This document shows, one piece after another, positions 36,970 through 49,060 of a stretch of DNA of 64,000 nt. Source of the DNA: Ulota crispa (taxonomy: Eukaryota > Streptophyta > Bryopsida > Orthotrichales > Orthotrichaceae); NCBI GenBank assembly GCA_963920765.1, contig OY987250.1, positions 9,974,409 through 10,038,408 of the forward strand. Direction: 5' to 3'. Below the pieces are notes generated by a model. The model was given only the letters and a program-made list of their open reading frames with translations. It was not told the origin of the DNA and did not search any database. Positions within the stretch are counted from its first letter, which is position 1. Every line of letters starts with the position of its first letter. The position numbers and the translations under genes were made by a program.

Positions 36970-37578
36970 ACTTCCTATTTTGAAGAATATGAAAGAAATT
37001 TTCATTGCAGAAGACCAAACATAACATTATACATTAATGGGAGCAAGGTGTCATTGGACATATTGGAAGAAAATAATACTTGATTTACCAATACGAAGAA
37101 AATCATTAAAAGATTATTGAAAAAATAGCTACATTGATTAATCCTACTGAGATCACAAAAGTAGTGTCGTTGCAAAATTAGTATCACTATCAAACAAAAA
37201 TCTAGTAGAAATTAGCAAAACATGAGAATACTGCAACATACACTACTTAAAACAGTCATGTTGAAAAAAAGCACTATTTAGTAAATTAATGCCGCACTTT
37301 GACAAAATCAGTATTAGTGTAGAGGATTTTTGTACAAGTGTCCATGGCCTCTTTTTTTTTTTTCTTTTTTTCAAAGAGTGCTAGAAATAGAATGGCAAAG
37401 GGCAACATTACAGTGAAGCCACATATTTGCACAATCAAGGATATTTTGAACAAAAAATTGTTACTTAATCAATATATGTTTCACTGTTTTCATGTAAAAC
37501 TGGTAATTTCATCTAGTACTATATAAAAAATAGGGAAAAAAAATCTCACTTTTTGATTCGTTGATAGAAAAGTATATG

Positions 37579-38629
37579 TAAGGTAGGAGCAACCATAAGC
37601 GTGAGTGTCCCCATAACCGTCACCTCTAAAATTTTGGAAAATCTATGGAAATGAATAAATGTAATTACAAGAATGTACAACATGTGAACATGAAACCCTA
37701 GTGTTGGTTATGGGTGCAAATGTGCAATGACAATTTGCTCTTTAAATATTCACAACTTATTCTCACATTATCCAAAAAATACATTCAAAAGTGCAAACTC
37801 ATTATTTTTCTGTTCCTAATAGGATCCTATAATTTGCTAGCTGTTTATTAATACTCATCATGTTTAAAAGCCTTAAAGGATAGTTGCAAGAAACACTTCA
37901 CAGTTTTGTCTCAAACACCCTTAGTACTTGTAGTACTAGTAGTACTATCGAGCTTTTGGAATAATTTTTTTAAAAATAAAATAAAATATGGAAAATTTGT
38001 AAAGCACTTAAAATAGCATACTTGTGAAAATTCAGACTTAGAAAATTTTATTCTAAAAGTTATGCGCAAAACAAAATCACCAACAAGAAGCCAATTTCTT
38101 TCTTGCTTTTTAGAAAATAGTAAAATAATTCAATAAAATGAAATAAAAACTAGTCAATTGAGAACCATTAAACACATTCACACGGTACAATTGCTTTGCT
38201 AAGGAATCTCTTTGTATTTTGCCAATGAAGGGAGATAGGATGCCCACTTTGAGACAATGTAGATGCCATGGAATTTATAATTTTGCAAAACCCTTCTATA
38301 GATGCGTGTAAGCATGCTCCATAAACAACATCCTTGATTTATAACCCCAGAATAGCTTTATTGGACCCAAAATAGTACTAAAAGCCTTGAAATGGCCAAG
38401 GTAGACACCTATTTGGGGGCTGTTTAAAAATAGTAAAATACTCTTAAAAAAATTGCAAAAATTATGAAAGGTCCGTAACTATGACATGTACCTTCTTCTA
38501 AAATTTTAGCTCAAAAAAACTTGTTGCGCAAAAGTTACAAGCCAAAGAGCACCTGCGGAAGGTGAAGGGGACAAGAAATAGTACAAGTGTTTCTACCCTA
38601 AACTGACGCTTATGGATGCTCCTACCTTA
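37579..38629. mobile_element. TAAGGTAG-family element, long copy (1051 bp)
   Basis: Ends TAAGGTAGGAGCAACCATAA and TTATGGATGCTCCTACCTTA are 20-base inverted repeats. It shares the CCCCATAACCGTCAC phrase with other family members, but most of its interior is different AT-rich sequence. It directly abuts the unique gene island that begins near 38640. Confidence 0.7.
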
Positions 38630-38778
38630 ATTGGTGCAAATTTATGGCGTTTATGCCAAATGAATTGTTCTTTTCTCTTCACCTTTTTGCTGCAAACTTT
38701 CTGGCACATGGGCTTCTGCCTCTGGTTGTTTACTGCGTGGGAATGTCTGGTAATCTGGCTTGACTTCGTTGAATAACG

Positions 38779-39145
38779 TTAAGAAGTTTGCACGAGGTGC
38801 ACATTGCAGGCCCACTGCCAGTGCCACCCAGCAAGCGGTGGGTCTACCTCGTGGTCGTCGCAAGGGAACTCAGGAACAGTCCGACCTCTGATTGGAATGT
38901 CGAAGATCCGAATATAAGGTCCTTTTCATCATGAGGCTTGCCAAATGATGATGAGCCTCCCTCCGCCTCTCTCAGCACGAGCTCTCACCGCCTTTCCTTG
39001 AATTCTCCTCCAATTAATGCCATCGTTTCCACCAGTTTTGTTAGGCTTCCGGTGATGTCGTACATTACAACCTTTACATGATGAGGGCAGAATATCCACT
39101 GAGCTAAGCTTAGGCAGACAGTCTCACCATCACCATTGGATACAT
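38779..39145 (-). CDS. Possible two-exon coding tail of an unidentified gene
   Basis: Minus-strand exon A (39145-38989) is open throughout and includes SLAQWIFCPHHVKVVMYDI and TKLVETMALIGGEFKER. It is preceded by a pyrimidine-rich acceptor ending TTATTAAG and followed by the strong donor CG|GTGAGA. Exon B (38887-38779) follows the acceptor CATTCCAATCAG and keeps the frame, reading TVPEFPCDDHEVDPPLAGW and then WQWACNVHLVQTS before TAA. Together they give 88 codons with compatible phases. I do not recognise the family. The island is GC-balanced, so chance open frames are common here, and no upstream exon fits in the 0.6 kb between it and the IPT9-like stop codon. It may be a separate gene, an alternative 3' end, or noncoding. 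Confidence 0.3.
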
Positions 39146-39220
39146 CTTAATAAAAAAATGTACAACTGCAGGATTGAAATCATTCGACCTTAGATTTTTA
39201 TAAACGATGAAAGCGTCTGT

Positions 39221-39251
39221 CCTTTATTCTACCGCTTACTTGGCTTTTATT
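39221..39251 (-). promoter_or_regulatory. Candidate poly(A) signals of the IPT9-like gene
   Basis: Two AATAAA hexamers on the minus strand (39246-39251 and about 39221-39226) lie 520-550 bp beyond the predicted stop codon, in otherwise GC-balanced sequence. Position and sequence fit plant polyadenylation signals, but with no transcript data this is only a candidate. Confidence 0.3.
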
Positions 39252-39770
39252 GCAGGATGGATGTGGATCAGCTCTACAGTAATTGCATGAACAGTCTAAT
39301 GGACCGCGTCAGCACGACTATTAAACATGAAAAAGATCATCAAACTGCATGACGCATACATTGCAGATGTATGAATACCGACAGAGACAGACTGTGGAGT
39401 TTCATCAATTGGACAGCGTTGTGATTTCCGCAAAAAGTCAGCTTGTACAGATTGCCTAACAAAACTGCATCTGTGATGATGTGATCATCTTTGGTGATTT
39501 GGTACTAGAGTACTGCTTGGCTGAATACTTCAGACCTTCCTTTTTGAAATAATAGTGGGAGGGGGTGGTCTTCTCGACTCATTTTTTCCAAGTAGACAGG
39601 GCCGATACGTACTAGGGCCGTTTTTCTTACTTAGTGGAAGTGGATTTGGTCGAAGCCCTCAGCTATTTCATCTCGCATGGGATGGGACGCTTCTCCTTCC
39701 AGCAAAATGGATTCGTCGAGTATCTAGGATTTGATTTGGGGTTGTTCTCAGGAACTCTTGTTCTGAAGAA

Positions 39771-42700
39771 TCAGAATCTAACCCCGTTCCGAGTAAATCT
39801 CCTGTCTCCTTGCGTCTGCTGCACCCATCTCAAAACTGTTGAAATTGCTGCAGAATTAGTGAAAATCCTGCATGGCACACACCATGCACTGTATCAGGGC
39901 CCTTTGGATTGATCATTTCACCAAACAAGCATTTAGTTCTATGTGGTGACGCAACAACCAAGTGAAGCTTTAAAATTTCTATGTGGATCATTACCAACAT
40001 GTCACAGAAGAGCCTTGATGCTTTTCACATTTTACTAAAGATGGTCATACTCATTAAAATAGCATGTCACGAAGTGCCAAAATTGTTACAATCGCCAGCC
40101 AGACCTTAAAAACTCGAACAATAAGTGCCCAGAGCTCGGAAAACCGTACCAGGCCACTGACACCCACCATCTAACAAATCTGAGGTTTAAGGTTATTTCT
40201 GGTGGCGAAAGTCTTATTTCTAGAATGGACATCTCATAACAAACCCGAATAGCCTAGAATAATGTATTTCTGGCCATGAGAGTTTTACCCTACATCCTCA
40301 GTTGTGAAGCAATGTAAAAATTAGTAAGTAAATGAATGCCAGTTCTTCCGACAATTCTCATAATGACAACAAAGTACAAATACTCACAAGGAATCATTGC
40401 CCCAGTTTCAATACGAAATCAACCGAAACTCGATTCTTACCTATTCTTAACCTCGTAGTATTTTAGTATTTTGCCTTCCCTGTAGCTAGCGTCTTTCCGA
40501 GCGTCACTCCCACTCAGTTCAGAGGGGTCACCTGGTCTTCGCCGGTATTCGTTCCATACCGCTTTCAATATCTGGTCCTGCACATCAATTCAATAAAATA
40601 GACTCTATGTATTTAAATTTTCACAGTAAATACATTACGTTCTGCATTGGAAACAAAAAACACTGAATATTAATTCATCTCTCCGCATGACTGTGTAAAT
40701 GTCTTTATAGTGTCAAATTTGGAAAAATGGCACAAAATACTGGCATTTTCTGAAATCTTTGATTCTGAATTCTTTTCCATGAAAAAGTCCACTGCTGATG
40801 TGCTCGAAGATCCCATTACCGTTGGCTGAGAAGCGTCAATCCAGTGGAACTGCTTGACGTCACTGTGCTGATCACTCCGGAACCATGTGAGTTGTTTTTT
40901 CACGAGACTTCTGCGAGAGCCAAAACAAAAACTTCAGTAAATGAATCGACGGAGTTTGCAAATGCGCAGGTCGGATAATCAAGCTTTGCTCAGAAGAGTT
41001 TGCATGCGAAAATAGATGAATTTACTGGCTTCCAAGAGCACACACCTTGATACCCGTTGGAAAGCGGAAAGGAAAGCCAGGAACCTCTCCGCAGTGATCC
41101 TGCCCCCTGCATTGCGGCACTCCACCAGAAACTCCATCGCCTGATTCATTTCCCACACCACACCCATTGTTAAACAAGTGAGTACATTTCTATGGAATTC
41201 GTCTCTGCCGTCTGTCTTCAAAAATCCTTGTAATGGGAAGACCATTGAGCAACACCTTTTGAGCAAACTCTGTTTTGCAGGGGTTTGCAATCCATAATGC
41301 GGCAACAGTGTCTCACTATCTTCTTAGGATTGTACTCCATGGGCGTTTCTAGCCCTTGGATCAACCAAGCTAGGAAGTACCGGTATGGATATATAATTCT
41401 TTATTGACTACAACAGCTTTGAATTATGTTCAACCATATTCTCAAGCATTGCATCACCTCAATAAGAACTTGTTCTTATAGCCAACTCTTTTGTTGGGAA
41501 TGTCTATGTGCACCCTCATTTGCTTTGTTACAAATTCGTTCAATTTATAACCTCATTGAAGTCCTTCTCTTATTTACAAATGACACTTATTCTCTTCAAG
41601 AAGAGAGACGTGTTATGGGATGATTTATTCTAGTGATGTTCATTTTAGACTCTTGATTATACATGATTGAATCAAAAATCCACCTCTTGAAGATACATCT
41701 ATAACACAAAAAGACAGCCTTAGTACAGATTAATCAACCCTCCTTGCCATTACCGTATGTCACCATGTTATTTCTCATAACAAGACTCTTTTTGCACATG
41801 TCCTAATCCATAGCAAATTGGTTTGTGTTGCTTACTATTTTGTAGCTTGCTGTGACAAAATGCTAAATTGAGTATCGCATGTAATGCGCTAGCTTGTACT
41901 AGACACATGTCACTACCTAATCATTTTGTAACTTGACGTGACATGCTTTCAGTGTGACATGTTCTAACTACAAACTATAACATACCATATTCAATTGAGG
42001 TTACATAAGTGACCATAAAAATCGCGTTATTCAATAATTTGGGAAAACCATGGATACCATTTTGTACTTTGCCTTAATCCACAACTTTCACCTTAATTTG
42101 AATTAAGGAGGTCACCTAAATCTTAGTTAATGGACTCTATCCAAAATTTCAAAAGTTAATGAACTTTCTGTCCAAAAAAAGTGTATTTTTGGATGATATA
42201 TATCTCATTTCATTGGAAAACAATATTTTTGGATGATATATATCTCATTTCACTGGAAAACAGTCAACAAATCTTCAATTCAATGAATATGGCATTCTGT
42301 GAAAAAAGTGCTAAGACCCAAAATGTAAGCGTTTTCCCAAATTAATGAATAACGCGTTAAAAGTACTACATGCAACGCATATTCATGTCTCATAATCTAA
42401 TTTTTTCTGTGTTATACTACCTATTTACTTAGACCTATGATCCACCATAGGAAATTACGTCTGCCACCTTGAAATCAAGAGATTGCTATGGAAACAACAT
42501 CACGTCCCATTTGTGTCAATTTCCATCACAAAGCTCTACTTCCGACATGACCTAGGCCATGATCCTGCACATGATATCCAATCCCGGATATTCAATTTGT
42601 GATTGAATAGCAGAACTTGACACGAAGTCTAATAACTCTCTCCAGCCACGTGGCTGCCAAAGGATATCAGGTCCAAAATTTCAATTCTAAGAGAAGGATT

Positions 42701-45700
42701 CGAGTGGCACTTACTTCTTGGTAGCCGATTCCTCGAGATGCAGAACTTGTGTCGGGCATCAACCCAAGGTCCAAGAGCCACGACGCCTCTTGAAGCAGAC
42801 CGACCGGATCTGCCACAATCCCAAATCTTAAGCCTACAGCATTTCTAGCACTAAGTCCATCACCTTACATTAATAACCTCAGATAATTGAACACAGCCGA
42901 GTCATAACTCAGATCTATGCCAGGCCTAGTTGTCAGAGCTTTCGGCTCTGAAACTGGCCACTTCAACAAAAATATGACCATGAAAAATTGGTAACAGCAG
43001 GCTGTGTCTGTCTGTGAGGGAGTGGGAAGGGTCCCGAAGAAGAACCGTACCGGCAACCATTTGCTCACAGCGGAGATCGATCCAGCGATACAGTTCGGCG
43101 CGGTGCTGGTACAAAAAATAGCACTGAAAGTCGTAACCGTCATCCCACTCAGGGTGCAGTGCGTAGTTGTCGGGTCCCCATGGCTGCCCCGTCACCTGCA
43201 CCTCCGAATCCACGTCAGCAAAATCGGTCTCGAGCAAGTATTTCCAACAGCTTTGGTATGAGTAAGTCACGCGGAAAACTTTCTAGAGTCCAATTATATA
43301 CTCTCTTCTGCAAATGACCTCGTGCAGAGTTCCCAACATGATAAATTGAAGCAGTGCCATCAAAGCCATGTCTTTTAGGCCAATAATCAAGTTAATTTCT
43401 GCGTGTCGACTAAAGTTGGCTGCACAAGATTGATGTGATAAACAACGACCTCACAATAGGCCAGTTTTTACGGAGGAATCAGATTTTATAATAGTATACC
43501 TGGGTATATAATCATACGATTGTTGGAAGTTACTTCCAACGTGATAATGATTTTGTTGAATTTGAAATCATTGACTTGAAGCTTCAAAATACTTTTCAGT
43601 TTGCATAGACCAATGATTGATGGTGAAGCGTTTGTCCATATGTGACAAACATAATCCTCATAACGAGGCAAATACTAGTATACTCTGCTTTTTCCCAAGT
43701 TTTTCAGCTCCAGTAAATGGTACCTAATAAAGTCTGCATCGTCCTCCTCATGAAAGTGACAGTTTTTGTTGAACAGGCTTCAAACTTTTGATAAAGTGAA
43801 AGATACTCTAAACGACCCTATTCACTTTTGAGCTAGAGTATTTTGAAATCATTACGAGCCTTGATTTTTTTTCCCGAGCTGCATGTCACTTGTGACTGTA
43901 TGACCAATTGCTGAAAGTGACGCACTGACTGCACTTACACAGGAAATTTTTTCTCGGTTCCCGGTGAGGCAATTCCCGGTGGGTCCGGTGGGAAACACCG
44001 GACTCACGGGGAATTCTCTCACCGGGAACTGAGAAAAAATTTCCTGAGCTGAGAGTACGATTTCTCTGTTAGCTGAATTAAGGGTTGGGTGATTGCAGAA
44101 TTTGAGGAAAATATTTGGCAGGGTACCTGTTCTACTCTTGTGCACTCGTGACTGCTGGTCACTTACAATGGATTTTTTTGTGAAATGGGTGGGGGGAGGA
44201 GTTCATCGAAGGGTGAACATTATGGTACGAACCAGTAAAACTTCAAGTGCCCGGCGGAGGCGGTACCAGTCGTGGCGTGCCAAGTTGTGAGCAGTGACAG
44301 GATCTCCCGCTTGTGCAAGCATATGCACAGCAATGTCCCAGCCGTCAGGCTGACTGACAAACCGCCGCAATTCCACCTCGATAGCTGCGCTCACTTCCGG
44401 AAATGCTGTCACGGGCGCCATTTTGCACCCGCTCATGTACCTGCCAGCTCAATCACAACTTCAATGGTAAGAGCGCCTAGCTAGTCCACAATATGGAACT
44501 CCTCTCCAGCACATCCCATACAGAGGCCAGCTGTAAGTGCTGCTTGAGCTGGTGATTGGGAATTCAGAGTCAGAGCCTCTTCCGATGTGTGGTCCTTTGC
44601 CTCAAGAATCTCTACTGCTAAGGTAGGAGGCTCATATTGCGAGCGGTCATTTTGAACCGCCCACTTAGGGCCTCCTTCCATGCTTAGCCAGTGCGGGTGG
44701 ATTTATTAATAATCGACCGATTATTGGTCAGATTCGAGTTTCATTTTTTGAAACTCCGATCCGACCAATAATTGGTCGGCTATTTATAAATCCACTCCCA
44801 CTGACTGAGCATGGAAGGAGAATGCCCTTAGACTCCATCAAAATGGAAATGAGATGGTTCTAAACTCATCCACTTACAAACATTGAATGCATGGGAGAAA
44901 AGTTGTAAGAGCCAATTATCCTCTTTGATTCTCCAAATCTCTTCACAACTTGCAAGTGAACAGTTTTTGAAAGGTCTAGGTTCATAAATAGAGATCCATG
45001 ACACATGCCCTTTGAAAATTTATAAGTAACTCAAAAATGCTTCAAGAAATATGAAACGGCTTGTGTTACATTCTACATCTCTTTCTCTTTGTCTTGAAAA
45101 TGATCTAAAAATCCTCCCATCCATGAAAGACCTTAAAAAAGGGGATGAGCCCTTAGATGGTCAATTTAAGGCCCTCCTACCTTATTTATGCTTTCTTGAT
45201 GAGAAACTCATCATCAAGTTGCAAACAATGGAGACTTGGAGAGAGGTTCATCTACCTCTAAGGTAGGTAGCTTGAAAAGCGACACTGTAAGGGCTGATTT
45301 GCATTTTCATGGGCTTTTTAGATGAGAAGATTTTTTGTTTAATTTTCAAACAAAGAGAAATGGATGCCAAATGCAACACAATTTTTTTTCATATTTTTTG
45401 AAGCATCATTGAATTGTTGATGGATTTTCAAATTTTTTTTGTAGTTGGTACCTATTTGTGATTCTAAGTCTCTCATGAACAGTTCCCCTACTACAACTTA
45501 TAAAGAGGAGATGAAATCAAGGAGAGTGTGACTGGCTCTTGCAATAAAATACACCTTTTCTTTTATGATACTACCTCATATCCATTTGTGAGGGACCTAT
45601 GAGACAAGAAGGGATGCAATTTGAGCTACCTACCTTAAGGTAGCCTCACCCATGAGTGTCATTGACAAAGTCAAGGTGGTTATAAGTACTTAAGTGATAG

Positions 45701-48700
45701 TTATGGGTGACAAAATGATGGTTGTGGGTGACTCCATGACGGTTTTGAGTACCCATCTCACTATTTAAGAACCAACAAACCTTAACACCATATTAGTTAA
45801 ATTAGGAAAAACAAGGGTCCCATTATGTACTCCACCTTAAACCCAAAAAGTTACCTTAAACCAAATTCAAAGGTATCAAATTCAATATGAGCCACTAAAA
45901 AAATTTCCCTCCCAAATTCCTCCTCTCAAGTGAGGGCAAGTGTACCAAAAAAAAAAACATTGGAGCTTGGATTAAGGTGATCACCTTAATCTTCAGAAGT
46001 CCCAAAAATGTACTATTTTTTCCAATTTAATTAATATAATGTTCCTTGTTTTTAACATCTCTTACACATGGTTCTTACAATTTCAATGATTTTGAACTTT
46101 GAAAAATCTTTATGAACAAATGCCTGTAGTTAGAACCTTGAAATTGATGCCAACATTTTTGGTTTCCATTTCCTAACTTACAATATTTTTTTCAAAGTTA
46201 GTCAATTATTTTACCTACTCCAAAACCCTTATTTCCACGCTTATGAGTGCGCCTACCTTATTTCAAAAATGAAGAGACAGTGCGGTTTCAGAGCATCTAA
46301 CAGCTTGGCCCCTCCTGGTAGTAGGTTCATGCTGGTCGTTTTCATGCATTTGCTAAACTGAAAGTGTGAGTCCCACTGCTGGTCCTCTGATTCCATTCAT
46401 ACGTACATTTTGCCGATCTTTTAAGCTATTCTGAAACTCGTTACTGGTGATGGGAGCGTACCAGCGCAGGTAAATACAAGTACCGCCCACGACGATGGGC
46501 ACGCGGTTGCGAGCCAGCACGAGCTCCGTGGCAGCTCTGGCATCCTTGCAAAACCGGCTCGCTGAGTATTCTGCCTCTATAAACATACCAGCTGGTTTTT
46601 TGTAAGAAATTCATTGCAGCACATCCCACAACATTTTGGTTCTTTCTTGTCTTTTACACAAATAGTTCATATTCAATGCAGCAGATCCAAACCTCTCACA
46701 CTGATCAATGCACATTCGAATCTCAGTCTTTAATCTTGTCACATGGGGTCCCATCTTTTTGGCTCTGACACGGCGTAAATGCGTGACATGTGTGCTTCAG
46801 AAACTGAGGTTGCAGGCTATTATGTGAGATGTTATAGAATCCCATTTCAGAGTAGGTTCAAATAAACAGGTTGAACTGTACAATGCCACAGGTGATGTGA
46901 TGACTCGTCACAAACCTTCCGTTGGAAGCACCATGTCCAGCAGGTGATGATGAACACCCTACAATAGAAGCAAAAATATATCAATTGAAAGAACACAGAT
47001 TCGTGATATACGGTGGAATTTATCACAAAGATTGTCAGGAAGACAGTGACGAACAATGCCGAAAGTGCGGTTTTTTGTGTCAGCCTGGGATGGTGTACGT
47101 GGACGGTGGTCGGACTTCATTCTGTGCTACGTTAAATATTGCATTTAAGTTACCTTAACAATTAAGTTGTCTCATCTTAGAAAAGTTATCTCATGACTCA
47201 TCACTTGGCTTGGCCACTTGGAGATGCATGCAGCTATGTAGATAATAGAATTTCACATGATTTATAACTTGATTTATAACTTGGACGCTATTAATTTGTT
47301 TTTGTGCAACTTTGTTATGTTATTAAGCTCTTTTTAAAATGATGAAAATTACTATATGAGTATTTATGTAATGTAAAATGTCAAGAAATTAGTGTGGGGC
47401 AACCTAAACGCAATTTCAGTGTAGACGTTACAGGCAGTTGGCATATATCTATGTCTTTAAAAAGAGGAAAAACATGTACACGTCACGGCCTAATAAAAAC
47501 TATCTGAAAATGGATAAAGCAACAGTTTGTGACGTCCAGATTCCTTGTCAGTTTGACTGCCATTAATTAGCGGTGGGAAGGATTACCAAAATAGATCAGT
47601 TACTACCATACTACAAATAGAAAGCCCACCTCGCGCTGATGTATCGGAGTTTTTGCACTTCCCACGTTCATGCCTTTGTACACCTGCAAAATCAAGTCAT
47701 TCAAGTGTCAACATTCAAGTGGCTCAAGTATACCTACTAAAACTGGGCTCTTTTTCATACTGCTCTCGACCAAAAAAAATTGACTCATAAAGCATAAAGC
47801 CGCTCTACTCGAAAGATAGCTCTCCAATCTCAGCTGTACTCCAACAGAATATTAAGCACTCTCAAGTCTCGGAGGGAAGAAAAAGTGACTACGGTTCTTC
47901 AAACTACGTACTGCCAGGAAGACCTCACAGCTGCTATTTTCGACGGATCCAGGGTATGTCAAGGATCGAAAAGTTTCGACACCGAATCAAGATAATCTAT
48001 GAAAAACCCAACAGAGTTCCTTGTAACGGCAGTGACAACAGCCATTCTTGCGAATCATTGAGTCAAAGTAGTAAATCACAAGAAGTGGTGTCACTACGGA
48101 AAACGCCAGCTAATCGTTCGACAAAGCACACAGGCAGCATCATTCCAGAGTGTGATAGCTTAGTAACAGACAGCGCTCTGAAGAACTGATCATTTTTTCT
48201 GCCAAGTTTTGATAAAGCGATGCAAGTGTAGCGATCGAGCTCGAGAAAGAGAGCCACTGATCATTAGGCATTTCGGGTTCAGAAAATGGTGAACCTGGAT
48301 GGAGTCGGCACTGATGATCTCGCCGTCGAGCTGCTTGGCCAACGCTACCGCCACGCGCGACTTGCCGACAGCGGTAGGACCGGCGATGACGACGACGCGG
48401 CCCTTCTGCGAGCCCTTGGACGTCGACCTGCTGGTCACGTCCACTTTGTTCAGCCTCCTCGCAAATTCCAAGCATTCCAAGTTGCCTTTTGTTACCGCCG
48501 CCGACGACGACGAGGTCGACTCATCTCCATCCGTCAATATCTGCCGCTCTTGCTGTCGGCGGCCGCTCTTATTCTCCGCCACCTTCGCACGCACCCCCAC
48601 CGTTGTTGCAGTGCTGCTGTAAATCTCGACCGAGTGGCATTGCTGCAAAGCAAGGCTTCCTCCCATCACCAATTCGCCATTGCGACTGGCAAGGCACGCG

Positions 48701-48726
48701 GTCCATGCTGCGTTTTGAGTCCACAT
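39771..48726 (-). CDS. IPT9: tRNA dimethylallyltransferase (adenine-37 isopentenyltransferase), IPT9/MiaA type, 11 exons
   Basis: Transfers dimethylallyl from DMAPP to A37 of tRNAs reading UNN codons; plant tRNA-IPTs are the source of cis-zeatin-type cytokinins. Exons (minus strand): 48726-48295, 47683-47630, 46958-46916, 46570-46462, 44440-44233, 43195-43051, 42809-42715, 41140-41046, 40910-40820, 40577-40441, 39867-39771. All junctions are GT-AG and in phase, giving 501 residues (family about 460). Landmarks: P-loop GPTAVGKS (116-123), DSIQVY (141-146), [15 protein letters not shown] (165-179), GGTCIYL (205-211, where GGTGLYL is usual), [10 protein letters not shown] (270-279), RGIGYQE (356-362), KKQLTWFR (398-405) and the IPT9-like tail KNRIFT...[10 protein letters not shown]. 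There is no C-terminal zinc finger, unlike the IPT2/TRIT1 class. The first 100 residues are Ser/Thr-rich and unconserved, so possibly a plastid or mitochondrial transit peptide. I chose the ATG at 48726 because upstream in-frame codons give no other ATG; Met at residue 21 is an alternative. The acceptor of exon 6 has a poor pyrimidine tract and is the least certain junction. Confidence 0.93.
42021..42358. mobile_element. MITE related to the AACACCATATT family, in intron 7 of the IPT9-like gene
   Basis: Left end ATCGCGTTATTCAATAATTT, right end AATTAATGAATAACGCGTT. AAAA on both sides (42017-42020 and 42359-42362) fits a 4-bp duplication. The interior contains GGATGATATATATCTCATTT twice in tandem and the GGGAAAACC subterminal motif of the family. 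It lies between exons 7 and 8 and does not disturb splice sites. Confidence 0.75.
43940..44046. repeat. GC-rich 107-bp hairpin in intron 5
   Basis: CAGGAAATTTTTTCTCGGTT pairs with its mirror ending ATTTCCTG. The inner stem GTTCCCGGTGAG/CTCACCGGGAAC continues the pairing, and the loop region GGTCCGGTGGGAAACACCGGA folds again. No target duplication is evident, so it could be a tiny MITE or a structured intronic element. It lies between exons 6 and 5 of the IPT9-like gene. Confidence 0.8.
44668..44827. mobile_element. Tourist-like (PIF/Harbinger) hairpin MITE in intron 4, TSD TTA
   Basis: 160 bp. It begins GGGCCTCCTTCCATGC and ends GCATGGAAGGAGAATGCCC, with TTA at 44665-44667 and 44828-44830. 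Nearly the whole element folds on itself, including CGACCGATTATTGGTC against GACCAATAATTGGTCG. TTA duplication and GGGCC-type ends fit Tourist MITEs. It lies in intron 4 of the IPT9-like gene and is noncoding. Confidence 0.88.
45636..46260 (+). mobile_element. TAAGGTAG-family element in intron 4, carrying a nested MITE
   Basis: Ends TAAGGTAGCCTCACCCAT and TTATGAGTGCGCCTACCTTA. It is collinear with 27921-29353 and, reversed, with 26301-26701. It has the empty TTAA site (CACTATTTAAGAACC) that is filled by the 913-bp insertion in the 27921 copy. In exchange it carries the MITE at 45784-46043, which that copy lacks. Located between exons 5 and 4 of the IPT9-like gene. Confidence 0.78.
45784..46043. 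mobile_element. MITE, AACACCATATT family, TSD CCTT, with empty site
   Basis: Ends AACACCATATTAGTTAA and TTAATTAATATAATGTT. CCTT lies at 45780-45783 and 46044-46047. The related element at 29127-29150 reads ACAAACAAGCGTTGTTTT straight through where this copy has ACCAACAAACCTT[insert]CCTTGTTTT, so the insertion and its 4-bp duplication are visible directly. Confidence 0.9.
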
Positions 48727-49060
48727 GATTCCGGGTGGGAATCTGCAATAGAATCGAGGGCTGTGGTGGCGTAGTTGACCAGTGAGCAGATCACTGCTCT
48801 CAAACACACACTCACGCTCTGAGCCCGACTGCGGTGCTTGGAAAACTGATCAAGTGTTCGCCTTTGGAGCTTCAGAAATCAGAACTACTCGCCCACCACC
48901 TTCGATTCTCAAGACGACGATGACGACAACGACGAGGATGATGATGATGCCTGTGGTGCGACGGGGAAGAGGCTTTATGCGCCAGAGAAACCATTTTCCG
49001 GCGCACTTCCAACACTTGGGGCGCCCTTTGTCTTTTCAGGAATTCTGTGAATTTTAACGC
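48727..49060 (-). promoter_or_regulatory. Leader and proximal promoter region of the IPT9-like gene
   Basis: GC-rich, unique sequence directly upstream of the predicted start. It contains CATCATCATCCTCGTCGTTG-style trinucleotide runs and CT-rich patches, then changes abruptly near 49060 to AT-rich DNA. This fits a 5' leader plus core promoter, but no TATA box or start site can be assigned with confidence. Open frames on the plus strand here are Arg/Thr/Met-rich shadows of the trinucleotide runs. Confidence 0.4.

Noticed and set aside
39634..39912. 92-codon plus-strand frame rich in normal residues
   Set aside because: It overlaps exon 11 of the IPT9-like gene on the opposite strand; the minus-strand reading matches the family tail and splice phase, so this is an antisense shadow.
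46922..47158. 78-codon plus-strand frame with CxxC and acidic residues
   Set aside because: Antisense to exon 3 and its intron; no domain and no support.
48286..48774. 162-codon plus-strand frame at the IPT9 first exon
   Set aside because: It is the antisense of exon 1, which contains the P-loop; Arg/Ala-rich composition comes from GC-rich DNA.
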